Source of the DNA: Chloroflexi bacterium RBG_16_56_11 | GTDB taxonomy: Bacteria > Chloroflexota > Dehalococcoidia > Dehalococcoidales > RBG-16-60-22 | Assembly: GCA_001796865.1 (NCBI GenBank) | Contig: MGNQ01000039.1 | Location: 697-10,990 of the forward strand | Direction: 5' to 3' | Length of the DNA stretch: 10,294 nucleotides | Shown: positions 1 to 6,840 of the stretch, one piece after another | Position numbering within the stretch: the first letter of the stretch is position 1 | Layout of the letters: every line of letters begins with the position of its first letter | Translations under genes and position numbers: made by a program | Notes under the pieces: generated by a model | What the model was told of the DNA's origin: nothing | Seen by the model: only the letters and a program-made list of their open reading frames with translations | Database searches by the model: none

Positions 1-641
1 TAGAGATAGTCCAATCCGGCGCTCAATGAGCGCACCCTGGTAAGCGGCGCCATCTCGCCTTCCCTCACCGTGAGAATCGGCTTGATGGAAAGCATCGAAC
101 CCAGCAGGCTCTGCGCCTTGCCGATGCGCCCGCCCTTGGCCAGGTATTTCAGGGTATCGAAGTAAGCGATGAGGTGCGACCGCGCTATTGCCCTCCTGGC
201 CAGGTCAGCGGCTTCAGCCAGCTTCGCCCCGGCCTTGGCAGCCCTGGCTACCGAGATGACGATGAGCCCCATGGCCATGGCCACCTGCATCGAGTCCACG
301 ATTTCGATGCGGCAATTACCTTTCATCATTTCCTTGGCCTGCGTGGCCGATTGGAAGGTGCCGCTCAGCCGGCTGGAGACGACGATAACCAGGATTTCGT
401 CGGTCTCGGCGGCCAGCTTGTTGAAGACCTGGAGAAAATCGTTCGGGGTCGGCTGCGTCGTGGAAGGCAACACGTTTTCGCTGACCAGGCGCCGGTAAAA
501 CTCCTCGGTGGTAATGTCCACCCTGTCCCGGAAAATATCATTACCGAAACGCACGTAGAGAGGCACCACCGTCACGTCGATTTCTTTAGCCAGGTCGGCG
601 GTGATATCGGACAGGGTATCGGTCACTATCTTCACTGTCAT
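1..641 (-). CDS. fakB: DegV family fatty-acid-binding protein, FakB-like (3' end cut by window)
   Basis: This is the N-terminal 213 residues of a DegV-family protein; the stop lies beyond position 1. Family members of about 280 residues bind a single fatty acid and present it to the kinase FakA, giving acyl phosphate for phospholipid synthesis in the cytoplasm. Visible family hallmarks are an N-terminal VTDTLSDI stretch (residues 6-13), VVPLYVRFG (25-33), the loop STTQPTP (60-66), SSRLSGTFQSA (89-99, with the conserved Ser of the LSG turn), and a DTLKYLAKGGRIGKA segment near residues 160-175 followed by a LLGSMLSIKPILTV helix-strand. The ATG at 641 is preceded by a GAGGTGG ribosome binding site 10 nt upstream, which overlaps the fakA stop codon. 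The gap to fakA is only 18 nt, so the pair is almost certainly cotranscribed. The family assignment is secure. The FakB function is inferred from the adjacent fakA, and the lipid preference cannot be read from the sequence. Confidence 0.9.
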   Translation of the reverse strand, partial: MTVKIVTDTLSDITADLAKEIDVTVVPLYVRFGNDIFRDRVDITTEEFYRRLVSENVLPSTTQPTPNDFLQVFNKLAAETDEILVIVVSSRLSGTFQSATQAKEMMKGNCRIEIVDSMQVAMAMGLIVISVARAAKAGAKLAEAADLARRAIARSHLIAYFDTLKYLAKGGRIGKAQSLLGSMLSIKPILTVREGEMAPLTRVRSLSAGLDYL

Positions 642-659
642 GCCGGTTTTTCCACCTCT

Positions 660-2294
660 CTATTCGACGGATATGATATAGCTATAATGCGGCTGGCCGC
701 CGCGGATTACCTCGACCTGCATCTGCGGGTAGCGCTCCGTAATACTGGCACTGATGGCCTCGGGCTCCCCCTCTTCGGCATCGAACCCGTAATATAGCGT
801 GACGACCTCGGCGCTGTCCATGTCCAGACGGGCCAGTAGCTGATTGATTACATCGAGACTGGAGTCCCCCACCGCGATGAGCTCGCCATCGAGCAGTCCG
901 ATAGGCTGCTTCTTCTTGATTTTCAGGCCGTTGATACGGGTAGCCCGTATCGAGTGGGTGACCTCGATGGTCTTCACCGATGATAGGGCTTTTTCCATTA
1001 TTTCGGCGTTATCTTTGAAATTCGCCTCGTAGTCGAAGGCCAGCAGGGCCACAACGCCCTGGGGAATGGTCCGGCTCGGGACCACCTTTATCTTTTTCTT
1101 GGTCAGCGACTGCACCTGCTGGGCGGTGGTAATAATGTTTTTATTGTTAGGCAGGATGATTACCTGGTCGGAAAAAGTGGCTTCCACCGCCTGTAACATG
1201 TCCTTGGTGCTCGGATTCATGGTCTGGCCGCCGGGCACCACCGCTGCCGCTCCCAGGCTGCCGAAGACATCAGTCAAGCCGTCTCCGGAAGCCACGGCAA
1301 TGACGGCCATATTGGTGGTGGGCATCCTTTCTCTTTGCATCTCGAGGAAATCCTGGTGCTGCTCGTCCATGTTGCGGATGCTCACCTGGTGCATCGTGCC
1401 CAGCTTGGTGGCTATCTGGATGATATTACCGGGGGTCAGCGTGTGAATATGAATACGCACCGCCGTGTCGTCGCCGACGACAATCAACGATTCGCCCTTC
1501 TTTTCCAGCCTCTTCCTGATGTCGTCGGGGTCGAACTCCTCACCTTTCAGGAGGAATTCCGTGCAGTAGCCGTAAGGAACCTCGGTGACGCCTGCGGTCT
1601 GCGGGATGGGGGTCGCGGTAGGCAAATCGCTCACGATTATCTGGGGTTTGCGTAATCGCATAAGTTCGGTCTCGCCCCTGAGGAACCGTAAGGCGCCTTC
1701 CAGGATGGTGTACAGTCCCTGCCCGCCGGCGTCCACTACCCCGGCGTCTTTCAACACCTTGAGGAGCGTCGGCGTCCTGGCTACAGACTCCTCGGCGGCT
1801 TTTACCGTTACCTCCAGGACCGAAATGATGTCTTCATTGCCCTTTGCTACCTCCGCCCGGGCCGCCGCCGCGGCGTCTTTCATTACCGTGAGCATGGTAC
1901 CTTCAACAGGATTGCTCATCCCTTTGTAGGCGGCCGCGGCCGCGCTCTCCAGGGCGTCGGCCAGGTCCCTGGCGTTGAAGTCCTCTTTCTCTGTCAATCC
2001 CTTCGCCAGGCCGCGCCATATCTGCGAGAGGATGACCCCGCTGTTGCCGCGGGCCCCCATCAGGGCGCCCCGGGCCATGGCGAAGGATACACCGGCGGCG
2101 CTGTGGTCGGGGGCACGGTAAGCTTCTTCCATGGTGGAGCGCATGGTGAGCATCATATTCGTTCCGGTATCCCCATCCGGCACGGGGAAAACATTAAGAG
2201 CGTCGATATCGGCGGAGCTTTTTTCCAGCCATGACGTGGCGGCGGAGAACATATCCCTCAGTTCCTGCCCGGCGACAGAACTAATCTGGCTCAT
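660..2294 (-). CDS. fakA: Fatty acid kinase subunit FakA (DAK2/DhaL-domain protein, YloV family)
   Basis: The protein has 544 residues, typical for FakA/YloV (about 550). FakA is the ATP-binding kinase subunit that phosphorylates a fatty acid held by a DegV-type FakB. The N-terminal DhaL domain (about 1-205) carries the nucleotide and Mg site NVFPVPDGDTGTN (34-46, with Asp40, Asp42 and Thr43), GARGNSGVILSQ (80-91), NPVEGTML (128-135) and DAGVVDAGGQGL (183-194). A middle domain follows, with Cys244 in GYCTEF and His282/His284 in HIHT; this Cys/His set is conserved in the family and, as I recall, implicated in metal binding. The C-terminal part (about 320-544) resembles the DegV-like fold of the family. 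The ATG at 2294 has an AGGA ribosome binding site 9 nt upstream. The gene is divergent from rpmB and leads into fakB 18 nt downstream. I see no damage and no strong promoter match of its own in the 141-nt divergent gap. Older annotation would call it a dihydroxyacetone kinase-like protein; the adjacent DegV gene favours FakA. Confidence 0.93.
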   Translation of the reverse strand: MSQISSVAGQELRDMFSAATSWLEKSSADIDALNVFPVPDGDTGTNMMLTMRSTMEEAYRAPDHSAAGVSFAMARGALMGARGNSGVILSQIWRGLAKGLTEKEDFNARDLADALESAAAAAYKGMSNPVEGTMLTVMKDAAAAARAEVAKGNEDIISVLEVTVKAAEESVARTPTLLKVLKDAGVVDAGGQGLYTILEGALRFLRGETELMRLRKPQIIVSDLPTATPIPQTAGVTEVPYGYCTEFLLKGEEFDPDDIRKRLEKKGESLIVVGDDTAVRIHIHTLTPGNIIQIATKLGTMHQVSIRNMDEQHQDFLEMQRERMPTTNMAVIAVASGDGLTDVFGSLGAAAVVPGGQTMNPSTKDMLQAVEATFSDQVIILPNNKNIITTAQQVQSLTKKKIKVVPSRTIPQGVVALLAFDYEANFKDNAEIMEKALSSVKTIEVTHSIRATRINGLKIKKKQPIGLLDGELIAVGDSSLDVINQLLARLDMDSAEVVTLYYGFDAEEGEPEAISASITERYPQMQVEVIRGGQPHYSYIISVE

Positions 2295-2354
2295 TTTTCA
2301 CCATCCTGGCCCAGAATTTTATCAATACGTCACTCCAACTCACACACGCGTTTC

Positions 2355-2383
2355 TTGCCAATCTCGTCCGACTATGATACTAT
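2355..2383 (+). promoter_or_regulatory. Sigma-70-type promoter for rpmB
   Basis: TTGCCA at 2355-2360 and TACTAT at 2378-2383 are separated by exactly 17 nt, and a TG one base before the -10 box (2375-2376) gives an extended -10. Transcription would start near 2390, leaving a leader of about 45 nt before the rpmB start at 2436. The element lies in the divergent fakA-rpmB gap and faces rpmB. It is a consensus match only; no expression data are available. Confidence 0.6.
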
Positions 2384-2420
2384 GTATTATTAGAAATTGC
2401 AATATCCCGTACCGCGTGAC

Positions 2421-2438
2421 GAAGGAGACAGGGAATTG
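2421..2438 (+). promoter_or_regulatory. Ribosome binding site that fixes the rpmB TTG start
   Basis: GAAGGAGA at 2421-2428 is a strong Shine-Dalgarno sequence, with its GGAG core ending 8 nt before a TTG at 2436-2438. Translation from that TTG gives the canonical short L28 N-terminus MKCDLCGK. The in-frame ATG at 2397 would add 13 residues not found in L28 proteins, would place this ribosome binding site inside the coding region, and lies only a few bases past the predicted transcription start. Confidence 0.8.
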
Positions 2439-2621
2439 AAGTGTGATTTATGCGGAAAAACGCCGCTTTTCGGCCATAACGTCAGCCATTCCAAACGCCA
2501 TACCAACCGCCGCTGGATCGCCAACATCCACCCGGCTACCGTCGTCATCGAAGGACGGCCGAAGCATCTCAATCTCTGCACCCGGTGCCTGCGCACGCAG
2601 CACAAGGCCACCAAAGTCTAG
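2436..2621 (+). CDS. rpmB: 50S ribosomal protein L28 (bL28), zinc-ribbon form
   Basis: This 61-residue protein of the large ribosomal subunit starts at a TTG codon chosen from the ribosome binding site and the family N-terminus. Recognisable L28 features are CDLCGK (Cys3, Cys6), the basic segment NVSHSKRHTNRRW, and the C-terminal CTRCLR pair. The two CxxC pairs indicate the zinc-binding version of bL28 rather than the cysteine-free version. Its own promoter lies at 2355-2383. It is the only plus-strand gene recognised in the window. It diverges from fakA, a neighbour it has in many Gram-positive genomes, and converges on the ABC permease gene with overlapping stop codons. No Rho-independent terminator is visible after it. 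Confidence 0.96.
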   Translation: MKCDLCGKTPLFGHNVSHSKRHTNRRWIANIHPATVVIEGRPKHLNLCTRCLRTQHKATKV

Positions 2622-3424
2622 GCCAGCTGCCGGCGCCGGCTTATCCAGAGGCTGACCGCGAACCCCACCACCAGATAAATAATCATCCCCCATGCCGCCA
2701 TCCCGACCGTCAGTGGCTCATAGCCTGAGAACACGTCCTCGAAACGTCCGTCACCCAGTCCCAGCCCGGCCATGAATGTCTGCATGTTGCCGTACACCAG
2801 GGCGATGCTGTCGCCCCCCGCCGAGATGACGAACCAGTAGGGATTGCCGGTAAAAGCCAGCACGCTTTCCAGAATCCCGGAAATCACCCAGATGAACACC
2901 AGTGTCATCACCGTCGCCCCCATGGCGCCCTTCGATACCGCGCTGAATAAAAAGGTAACCGAGAGGACGGCGGCGGCATATAGCACGCACAACCCGAACG
3001 ACTCGACTATTTCCACGGGGACTTCGCCGTAAATCACTCCTAGCGAAACGGCGATGATGATATAGCTGAAAATGATGAGTAGCGTCACCGCCAGAAAGCT
3101 TGCCAGGTATTTACCCGTCCACAGTGTTATTTTCTTGATGGGATTGGTGAAAAGGATAAATCCCGTCCGGCCCTCGAACTCCCCGGCGATGGCGTCACCG
3201 GCAAAAAAGACGGCGCCCAGCGCCGCCAGGCTCGGCCCGACAGTCAGTATCGCGGCCATGACCATGACACTACTGGGGTAGCCGTCCTGCAGGGCCGGTA
3301 TCAAAATGAGTACCAGCGCCTCGGCCACCAGGGCGATGCCCATTATCACGTAAAGTCGACGGCGGCGGATGTGCTTCAGAAATTCGTATCCTATGACTAC
3401 TCTCAGCTTCTCTAACTCACTCAC
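2618..3424 (-). CDS. ABC-2 type transporter permease
   Basis: This 268-residue integral membrane protein is the permease partner of the ATPase encoded just upstream. A basic N-terminal cytoplasmic stretch (HIRRRR, 18-23) precedes about six hydrophobic segments: roughly 24-43, 52-75, 105-132, 140-165, 168-192 and 240-262. Between the second and third lies the ABC-2 family-type cytoplasmic stretch AGEFEGRTGFILFTNPI (80-96), expected to contact the ATPase. The protein ends with a positively charged SRRRQLA tail. The start is a GTG at 3424 with AGGAGG 5 nt upstream, and it overlaps the ATPase gene by 8 nt (3417-3424), indicating translational coupling. The stop shares CTAG with the convergent rpmB stop. 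Such pairs export drugs, peptides, lipids or ions; the substrate cannot be read from sequence. Confidence 0.9.
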   Translation of the reverse strand: MSELEKLRVVIGYEFLKHIRRRRLYVIMGIALVAEALVLILIPALQDGYPSSVMVMAAILTVGPSLAALGAVFFAGDAIAGEFEGRTGFILFTNPIKKITLWTGKYLASFLAVTLLIIFSYIIIAVSLGVIYGEVPVEIVESFGLCVLYAAAVLSVTFLFSAVSKGAMGATVMTLVFIWVISGILESVLAFTGNPYWFVISAGGDSIALVYGNMQTFMAGLGLGDGRFEDVFSGYEPLTVGMAAWGMIIYLVVGFAVSLWISRRRQLA

Positions 3425-4142
3425 CGGTGCCTCCTGTCAGTTGCAGGTAAGCCTGCTCTAGCGTCTGGTATTTCTTTTCCATCTCGACGATACTCTCGAA
3501 GGCGAGCAGCTTCCCGTTGTTGATGACCGCAACCTTGCTGCAAATCTGGGCGACCTCGACCAGCTGGTGTGAGGCGAAAAAGACCGTCTTTTTCTGGCCC
3601 ACATGGGCGATTATCTCCCGGAACTCCACCACCCCCCTCGGGTCGAGCCCCAGTGCCGGTTCGTCGAGGATCAATATGGGCGGATCGTGCAGCATGGCCT
3701 GCGCCAAACCGAGGCGCTGTTTCATGCCGCGGGAAAATTTCTCGATTTTAACGTTCGCCCACCTTTCCAGCTTGACCAGGTTGATTACCTCGCCAATGCG
3801 TTTTTTCAGGTCGACCACGCTCATTCCCCGTAAACGGCCGAGGTAATTGAGCGTTTCCACCGGCGTCAGGTAAGTGTAAAACTCCGGCGTCTCGATAATA
3901 GCGCCGATTCTCGATAGCGCCTGCTCCGGCTTTTCGACGACGTTGATGCCGTCGATATAGGCCACACCCGAAGACGGGCGGATAAGGCCGCAGAGAATCT
4001 TGAGGGTGGTGCTCTTCCCGGCCCCGTTCGGTCCCAGCAGGCCGATGGCCTCCTTCTCCGGCACCCTCAGGTTCAGTTTATCCAGGGCCAGGAACTTGTT
4101 ATAGTACTTGGTCAGGTTCTCGATGATGATGGGTTCACTCAT
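3417..4142 (-). CDS. ABC transporter ATP-binding protein, bacitracin-exporter (BcrA)-like subfamily
   Basis: This 241-residue cytoplasmic ATPase energises the ABC-2 permease encoded downstream. The nucleotide-binding domain is complete: Walker A GPNGAGKST (37-45), an ABC signature FSRGMKQRL (136-144) in place of LSGGQ, Walker B ILILDEP (156-162) followed by the D-loop ALGLDP, and the H-loop His192 in ASHQL. The Q-loop position reads IIETPEFY, with Glu84 where Gln is usual. That change and the RGMKQ signature are typical of BcrA/NatA-like exporter ATPases and do not suggest inactivation. The ATG at 4142 has GGGAG 6 nt upstream. The gene follows argH after 60 nt on the same strand and overlaps the permease by 8 nt. 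Possible roles include efflux or immunity, but nothing adjacent identifies a substrate. Confidence 0.94.
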   Translation of the reverse strand: MSEPIIIENLTKYYNKFLALDKLNLRVPEKEAIGLLGPNGAGKSTTLKILCGLIRPSSGVAYIDGINVVEKPEQALSRIGAIIETPEFYTYLTPVETLNYLGRLRGMSVVDLKKRIGEVINLVKLERWANVKIEKFSRGMKQRLGLAQAMLHDPPILILDEPALGLDPRGVVEFREIIAHVGQKKTVFFASHQLVEVAQICSKVAVINNGKLLAFESIVEMEKKYQTLEQAYLQLTGGTGE

Positions 4143-4202
4143 TTTTCACTCCCGATGGTCAACTCCCTTAATTTTGGGGCAACTCGCACTTTACGCCTGC
4201 TG

Positions 4203-5576
4203 TCAATCCTTTTCAACTATTCGTCGCGCTTTTGCCAGCGCCTGCTTTACCCGCCGCGGGGCGGTGCCACCCACCACGTCCCTGGCGGCGACAGACGTCT
4301 TGATATTGATTTTTCGGACGTCATCACCGAACAGCGGTGAGAATCTCTTATATATATTTATGTCAAGTTGGTCGAATGACTGCCCTTTTTCCGCGGCGTA
4401 ACGCACCAGTTTACCCACGATTTTATGGGCGGTCCGGAACGATTCTCCCTTTTTTACGAGGTAATCGGCCAGGTCCGTAGCCAGTATATAGCCCCTCCCC
4501 GCCGCCTTTTCGGCAGTCCCGGCGTTGACTTTCAAGGTCTTCACCATGCCCGCAAACACTTCCAGGGTAGACGTCAGCGTGTCCACCGTATCGAAGAGCC
4601 CCTCTTTGTCCTCCTGCATGTCCTTATCGTAGGCCAGGGGTAGTCCCTTCATCGTCGTTAGCAAGGCCATCAGGTGGCCGTAGACCCTGCCCGTCTTGCC
4701 CCGGGCCAGCTCGGCGGCATCCGGGTTCTTCTTCTGTGGCATGATGCTGCTGCCCGTGGCATATGCCTCGTCGAGCTCGATGAAATCGAACTCCGCCGAT
4801 GACCACAGCACGATTTCCTCCGCCAGGCGGGAAACGTGCATCATGCAGATACTCGCGGCCGCTTCATATTCCAGAATAAAATCGCGGTCAGAAACGGCGT
4901 CCATGCTATTGTTGTTTACCCGGCTGAAGCCCAGCTCCTTCGCCAGGAACTCCCGGTCGATTTCGTAAGCCACGCCCGCCAGTGCCCCGCTGCCGAGCGG
5001 CATCACATCGGCGCGTTTGAGGCCGTCTGTGAAACGCTCGATATCCCTCTGCAGCATTTCGAAGTAGGCGAGCAGGTGGTGGGCCAGCAGCACCGGCTGG
5101 GCCGCCTGTAAATGCGTGTAGCCGGGGATAATGACGGTGATGTTTGCCCCGGCCTGGTCGAGTAATGCCCGTTGCAACTCTCTCAGGCCTTTAATCGTGA
5201 CGCTTATCGCCTCCTTCACGTAAAGGCGCGTGTCCAGCACCACCTGGTCGTTGCGCGAGCGGGCGGTATGCAGCCTGCGCCCCGCCTCCCCGGTTTTTTC
5301 GATCAGGCGCGACTCTATGGCCATGTGGATATCTTCCTGCTCGATATTGAACTCGAATTGGCCTTGCTCTATCTCGGCGCGGATGGACTCCAGACCGGCG
5401 ATGATTTTTTTCGCGTCTTCGTTAGAGATAATGCCCTGTTTCGCGAGCATCCTGGTGTGGGCGATGCTCCCGGCGATGTCCTGCCGGTAAAGACGGCGGT
5501 CGAAGGGGAGTGAGGCGGTATATTCGGCGACAATTTTATCGGCAGGTTTGCGGAACCGGCCACGGATATGGGTCAT
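4203..5576 (-). CDS. argH: Argininosuccinate lyase
   Basis: ArgH splits argininosuccinate into arginine and fumarate, the last step of arginine synthesis, as a cytoplasmic tetramer. At 457 residues it is of normal length. Superfamily motifs are all present: TARSRNDQV (104-112), GYTHLQAAQP (152-161, with His155), and the signature loop GSSIMPQKKNPD (275-286), which carries the catalytic serine at 276/277. The ATG at 5576 overlaps the argG stop in an ATGA arrangement (5573-5576), so translation is probably coupled. It is the last arginine gene of the cluster and is followed after 60 nt by the ABC transporter ATPase gene. Conservation of the signature distinguishes it from adenylosuccinate lyase and fumarase relatives, and the argG neighbour confirms the role. 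Confidence 0.97.
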   Translation of the reverse strand: MTHIRGRFRKPADKIVAEYTASLPFDRRLYRQDIAGSIAHTRMLAKQGIISNEDAKKIIAGLESIRAEIEQGQFEFNIEQEDIHMAIESRLIEKTGEAGRRLHTARSRNDQVVLDTRLYVKEAISVTIKGLRELQRALLDQAGANITVIIPGYTHLQAAQPVLLAHHLLAYFEMLQRDIERFTDGLKRADVMPLGSGALAGVAYEIDREFLAKELGFSRVNNNSMDAVSDRDFILEYEAAASICMMHVSRLAEEIVLWSSAEFDFIELDEAYATGSSIMPQKKNPDAAELARGKTGRVYGHLMALLTTMKGLPLAYDKDMQEDKEGLFDTVDTLTSTLEVFAGMVKTLKVNAGTAEKAAGRGYILATDLADYLVKKGESFRTAHKIVGKLVRYAAEKGQSFDQLDINIYKRFSPLFGDDVRKINIKTSVAARDVVGGTAPRRVKQALAKARRIVEKD

Positions 5577-6823
5577 CTGTCTTCCCCGGTATCCGCCGGC
5601 CCCATGATGCTGAGCGGCCCTTCTTTATCACCCAGCAACTGCACCTGCGCCTGGGTCTTCACCGGCAACCCCCAGAGATGGATGAACCCCTCGGCGGCTT
5701 TCTGGTTGAACTTGTCCCCTTTGTCATAGGTAGCCAGACCCAGGTTATACAGTGACCATGGCGACTTGCGTCCGACGACGTTACATGTCCCCTTGAAGAG
5801 CTTGACACGCACTGTCCCGGTGACATAGCGCTGCGAGCTGATGATGTAGGCGGACAGGTCGCGGTTAAGCTGGCTGAACCACAGCCCGTTATAAATGAGG
5901 TCGGCGCACTCTACCGACACCTTCTGTTTGAACCGGAGCTGGTCCTTGGACAAAGTCATGGCCTCCAGCGCCTGGTGGGCCTGTATCAGGACTGTGGCAG
6001 CCGGGGCCTCGTAGATTTCCCGCGACTTGATGCCGACGACCCGGTTTTCGATGTGGTCAATCCGGCCGATGCCATGCCGTCCGGCAGTTTCATTCAGCTT
6101 CTGTATCAGTGCTATCCCGTCCAGCACATCACCGTCCAGAGTCACCGGAACACCCTTCTCGAACCCTATTTCAAGATATTGCGGTTCGTCCGGGGCTTCC
6201 GCCGGCGACTTCGTCCACGTGTAGACATCGGCGGGAGGTTCTACCCAGGGGTCTTCGAGTACACCACACTCGGCGCTCTTGCCCCACAGGTTCTCGTCGA
6301 CGGAATAAGGACTTTTTTTCGTCACCGGAATCGGTATGCCGTGCTTCTGCGCGTAGGCTATTGTCTCTTCCCGCGTCATTCCCCACTCGCGGGCCGGGGC
6401 GATTATCTTCATGTCCGGGGCCAGGGCGTTGATGCCCACCTCGAAACGGACCTGGTCATTCCCCTTGCCGGTACAGCCGTGGGCTATCGCCCGGGCGCCT
6501 TCGGCCACCGCCGCATCCACGATCAACTTCACCATGAGAGGCCGGGATAACGCGGTTGCCAGTGGATACTGACCTTCATACAAGGCATTGGCCTGCAAGG
6601 CCGGGAACAGGAAGTATTTCACGAACAGCTCTTTACCATCGATAACCAGGGCTTTTATCGCCCCCACTTTCAGCGCTTTCTGGCGTACGGCGGAAAAGTC
6701 TTTTTCATTTCCGACATCTATCGTCACGGCAATGACGTCCACGTGGTATTTTTCGTGTAACCACTTGATAGCCACCGAGGTATCGAGTCCGCCGCTGTAA
6801 GCCAGTACAACTATTTCCGTCAC
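5573..6823 (-). CDS. argG: Argininosuccinate synthase
   Basis: ArgG condenses citrulline and aspartate using ATP, releasing AMP and pyrophosphate. The 416-residue protein shows the N-type ATP pyrophosphatase loop AYSGGLDTS (8-16) and the second family signature GCTGKGNDQVRF (116-127), both intact; length is slightly above the usual 400. The start is a GTG at 6823 preceded by GGAGG about 6 nt upstream. It lies 17 nt downstream of the hydrolase-like gene and overlaps argH by 4 nt, so it sits mid-operon. No sign of damage or of horizontal transfer is visible. Confidence 0.97.
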   Translation of the reverse strand: MTEIVVLAYSGGLDTSVAIKWLHEKYHVDVIAVTIDVGNEKDFSAVRQKALKVGAIKALVIDGKELFVKYFLFPALQANALYEGQYPLATALSRPLMVKLIVDAAVAEGARAIAHGCTGKGNDQVRFEVGINALAPDMKIIAPAREWGMTREETIAYAQKHGIPIPVTKKSPYSVDENLWGKSAECGVLEDPWVEPPADVYTWTKSPAEAPDEPQYLEIGFEKGVPVTLDGDVLDGIALIQKLNETAGRHGIGRIDHIENRVVGIKSREIYEAPAATVLIQAHQALEAMTLSKDQLRFKQKVSVECADLIYNGLWFSQLNRDLSAYIISSQRYVTGTVRVKLFKGTCNVVGRKSPWSLYNLGLATYDKGDKFNQKAAEGFIHLWGLPVKTQAQVQLLGDKEGPLSIMGPADTGEDR

Positions 6824-6840
6824 GCCGCGCCTCCGTGATA

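Noticed and set aside
174..797. Plus-strand open frame of 207 codons opposite fakB and the fakA end.
   Set aside because: It is antisense to strongly conserved FakB/FakA sequence and shows no recognisable domain or ribosome binding site.
2330..2360. A minus-strand promoter for fakA (TAAAAT near the fakA start with an upstream TGTGAG).
   Set aside because: The -35 match is poor at any acceptable spacing, so it is not listed as a feature.
2629..2640. Perfect palindrome GCCGGCGCCGGC as a bidirectional terminator for rpmB and the ABC operon.
   Set aside because: It has no loop, lies inside the permease coding region, and no T-run follows on either strand.
4160..4185. Direct repeat CAACTC, two copies 20 nt apart, in the argH-ABC gap, considered as an operator.
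   Set aside because: Six-base direct repeats in a 60-nt AT-mixed gap are expected by chance, and no inverted symmetry or promoter lies nearby.
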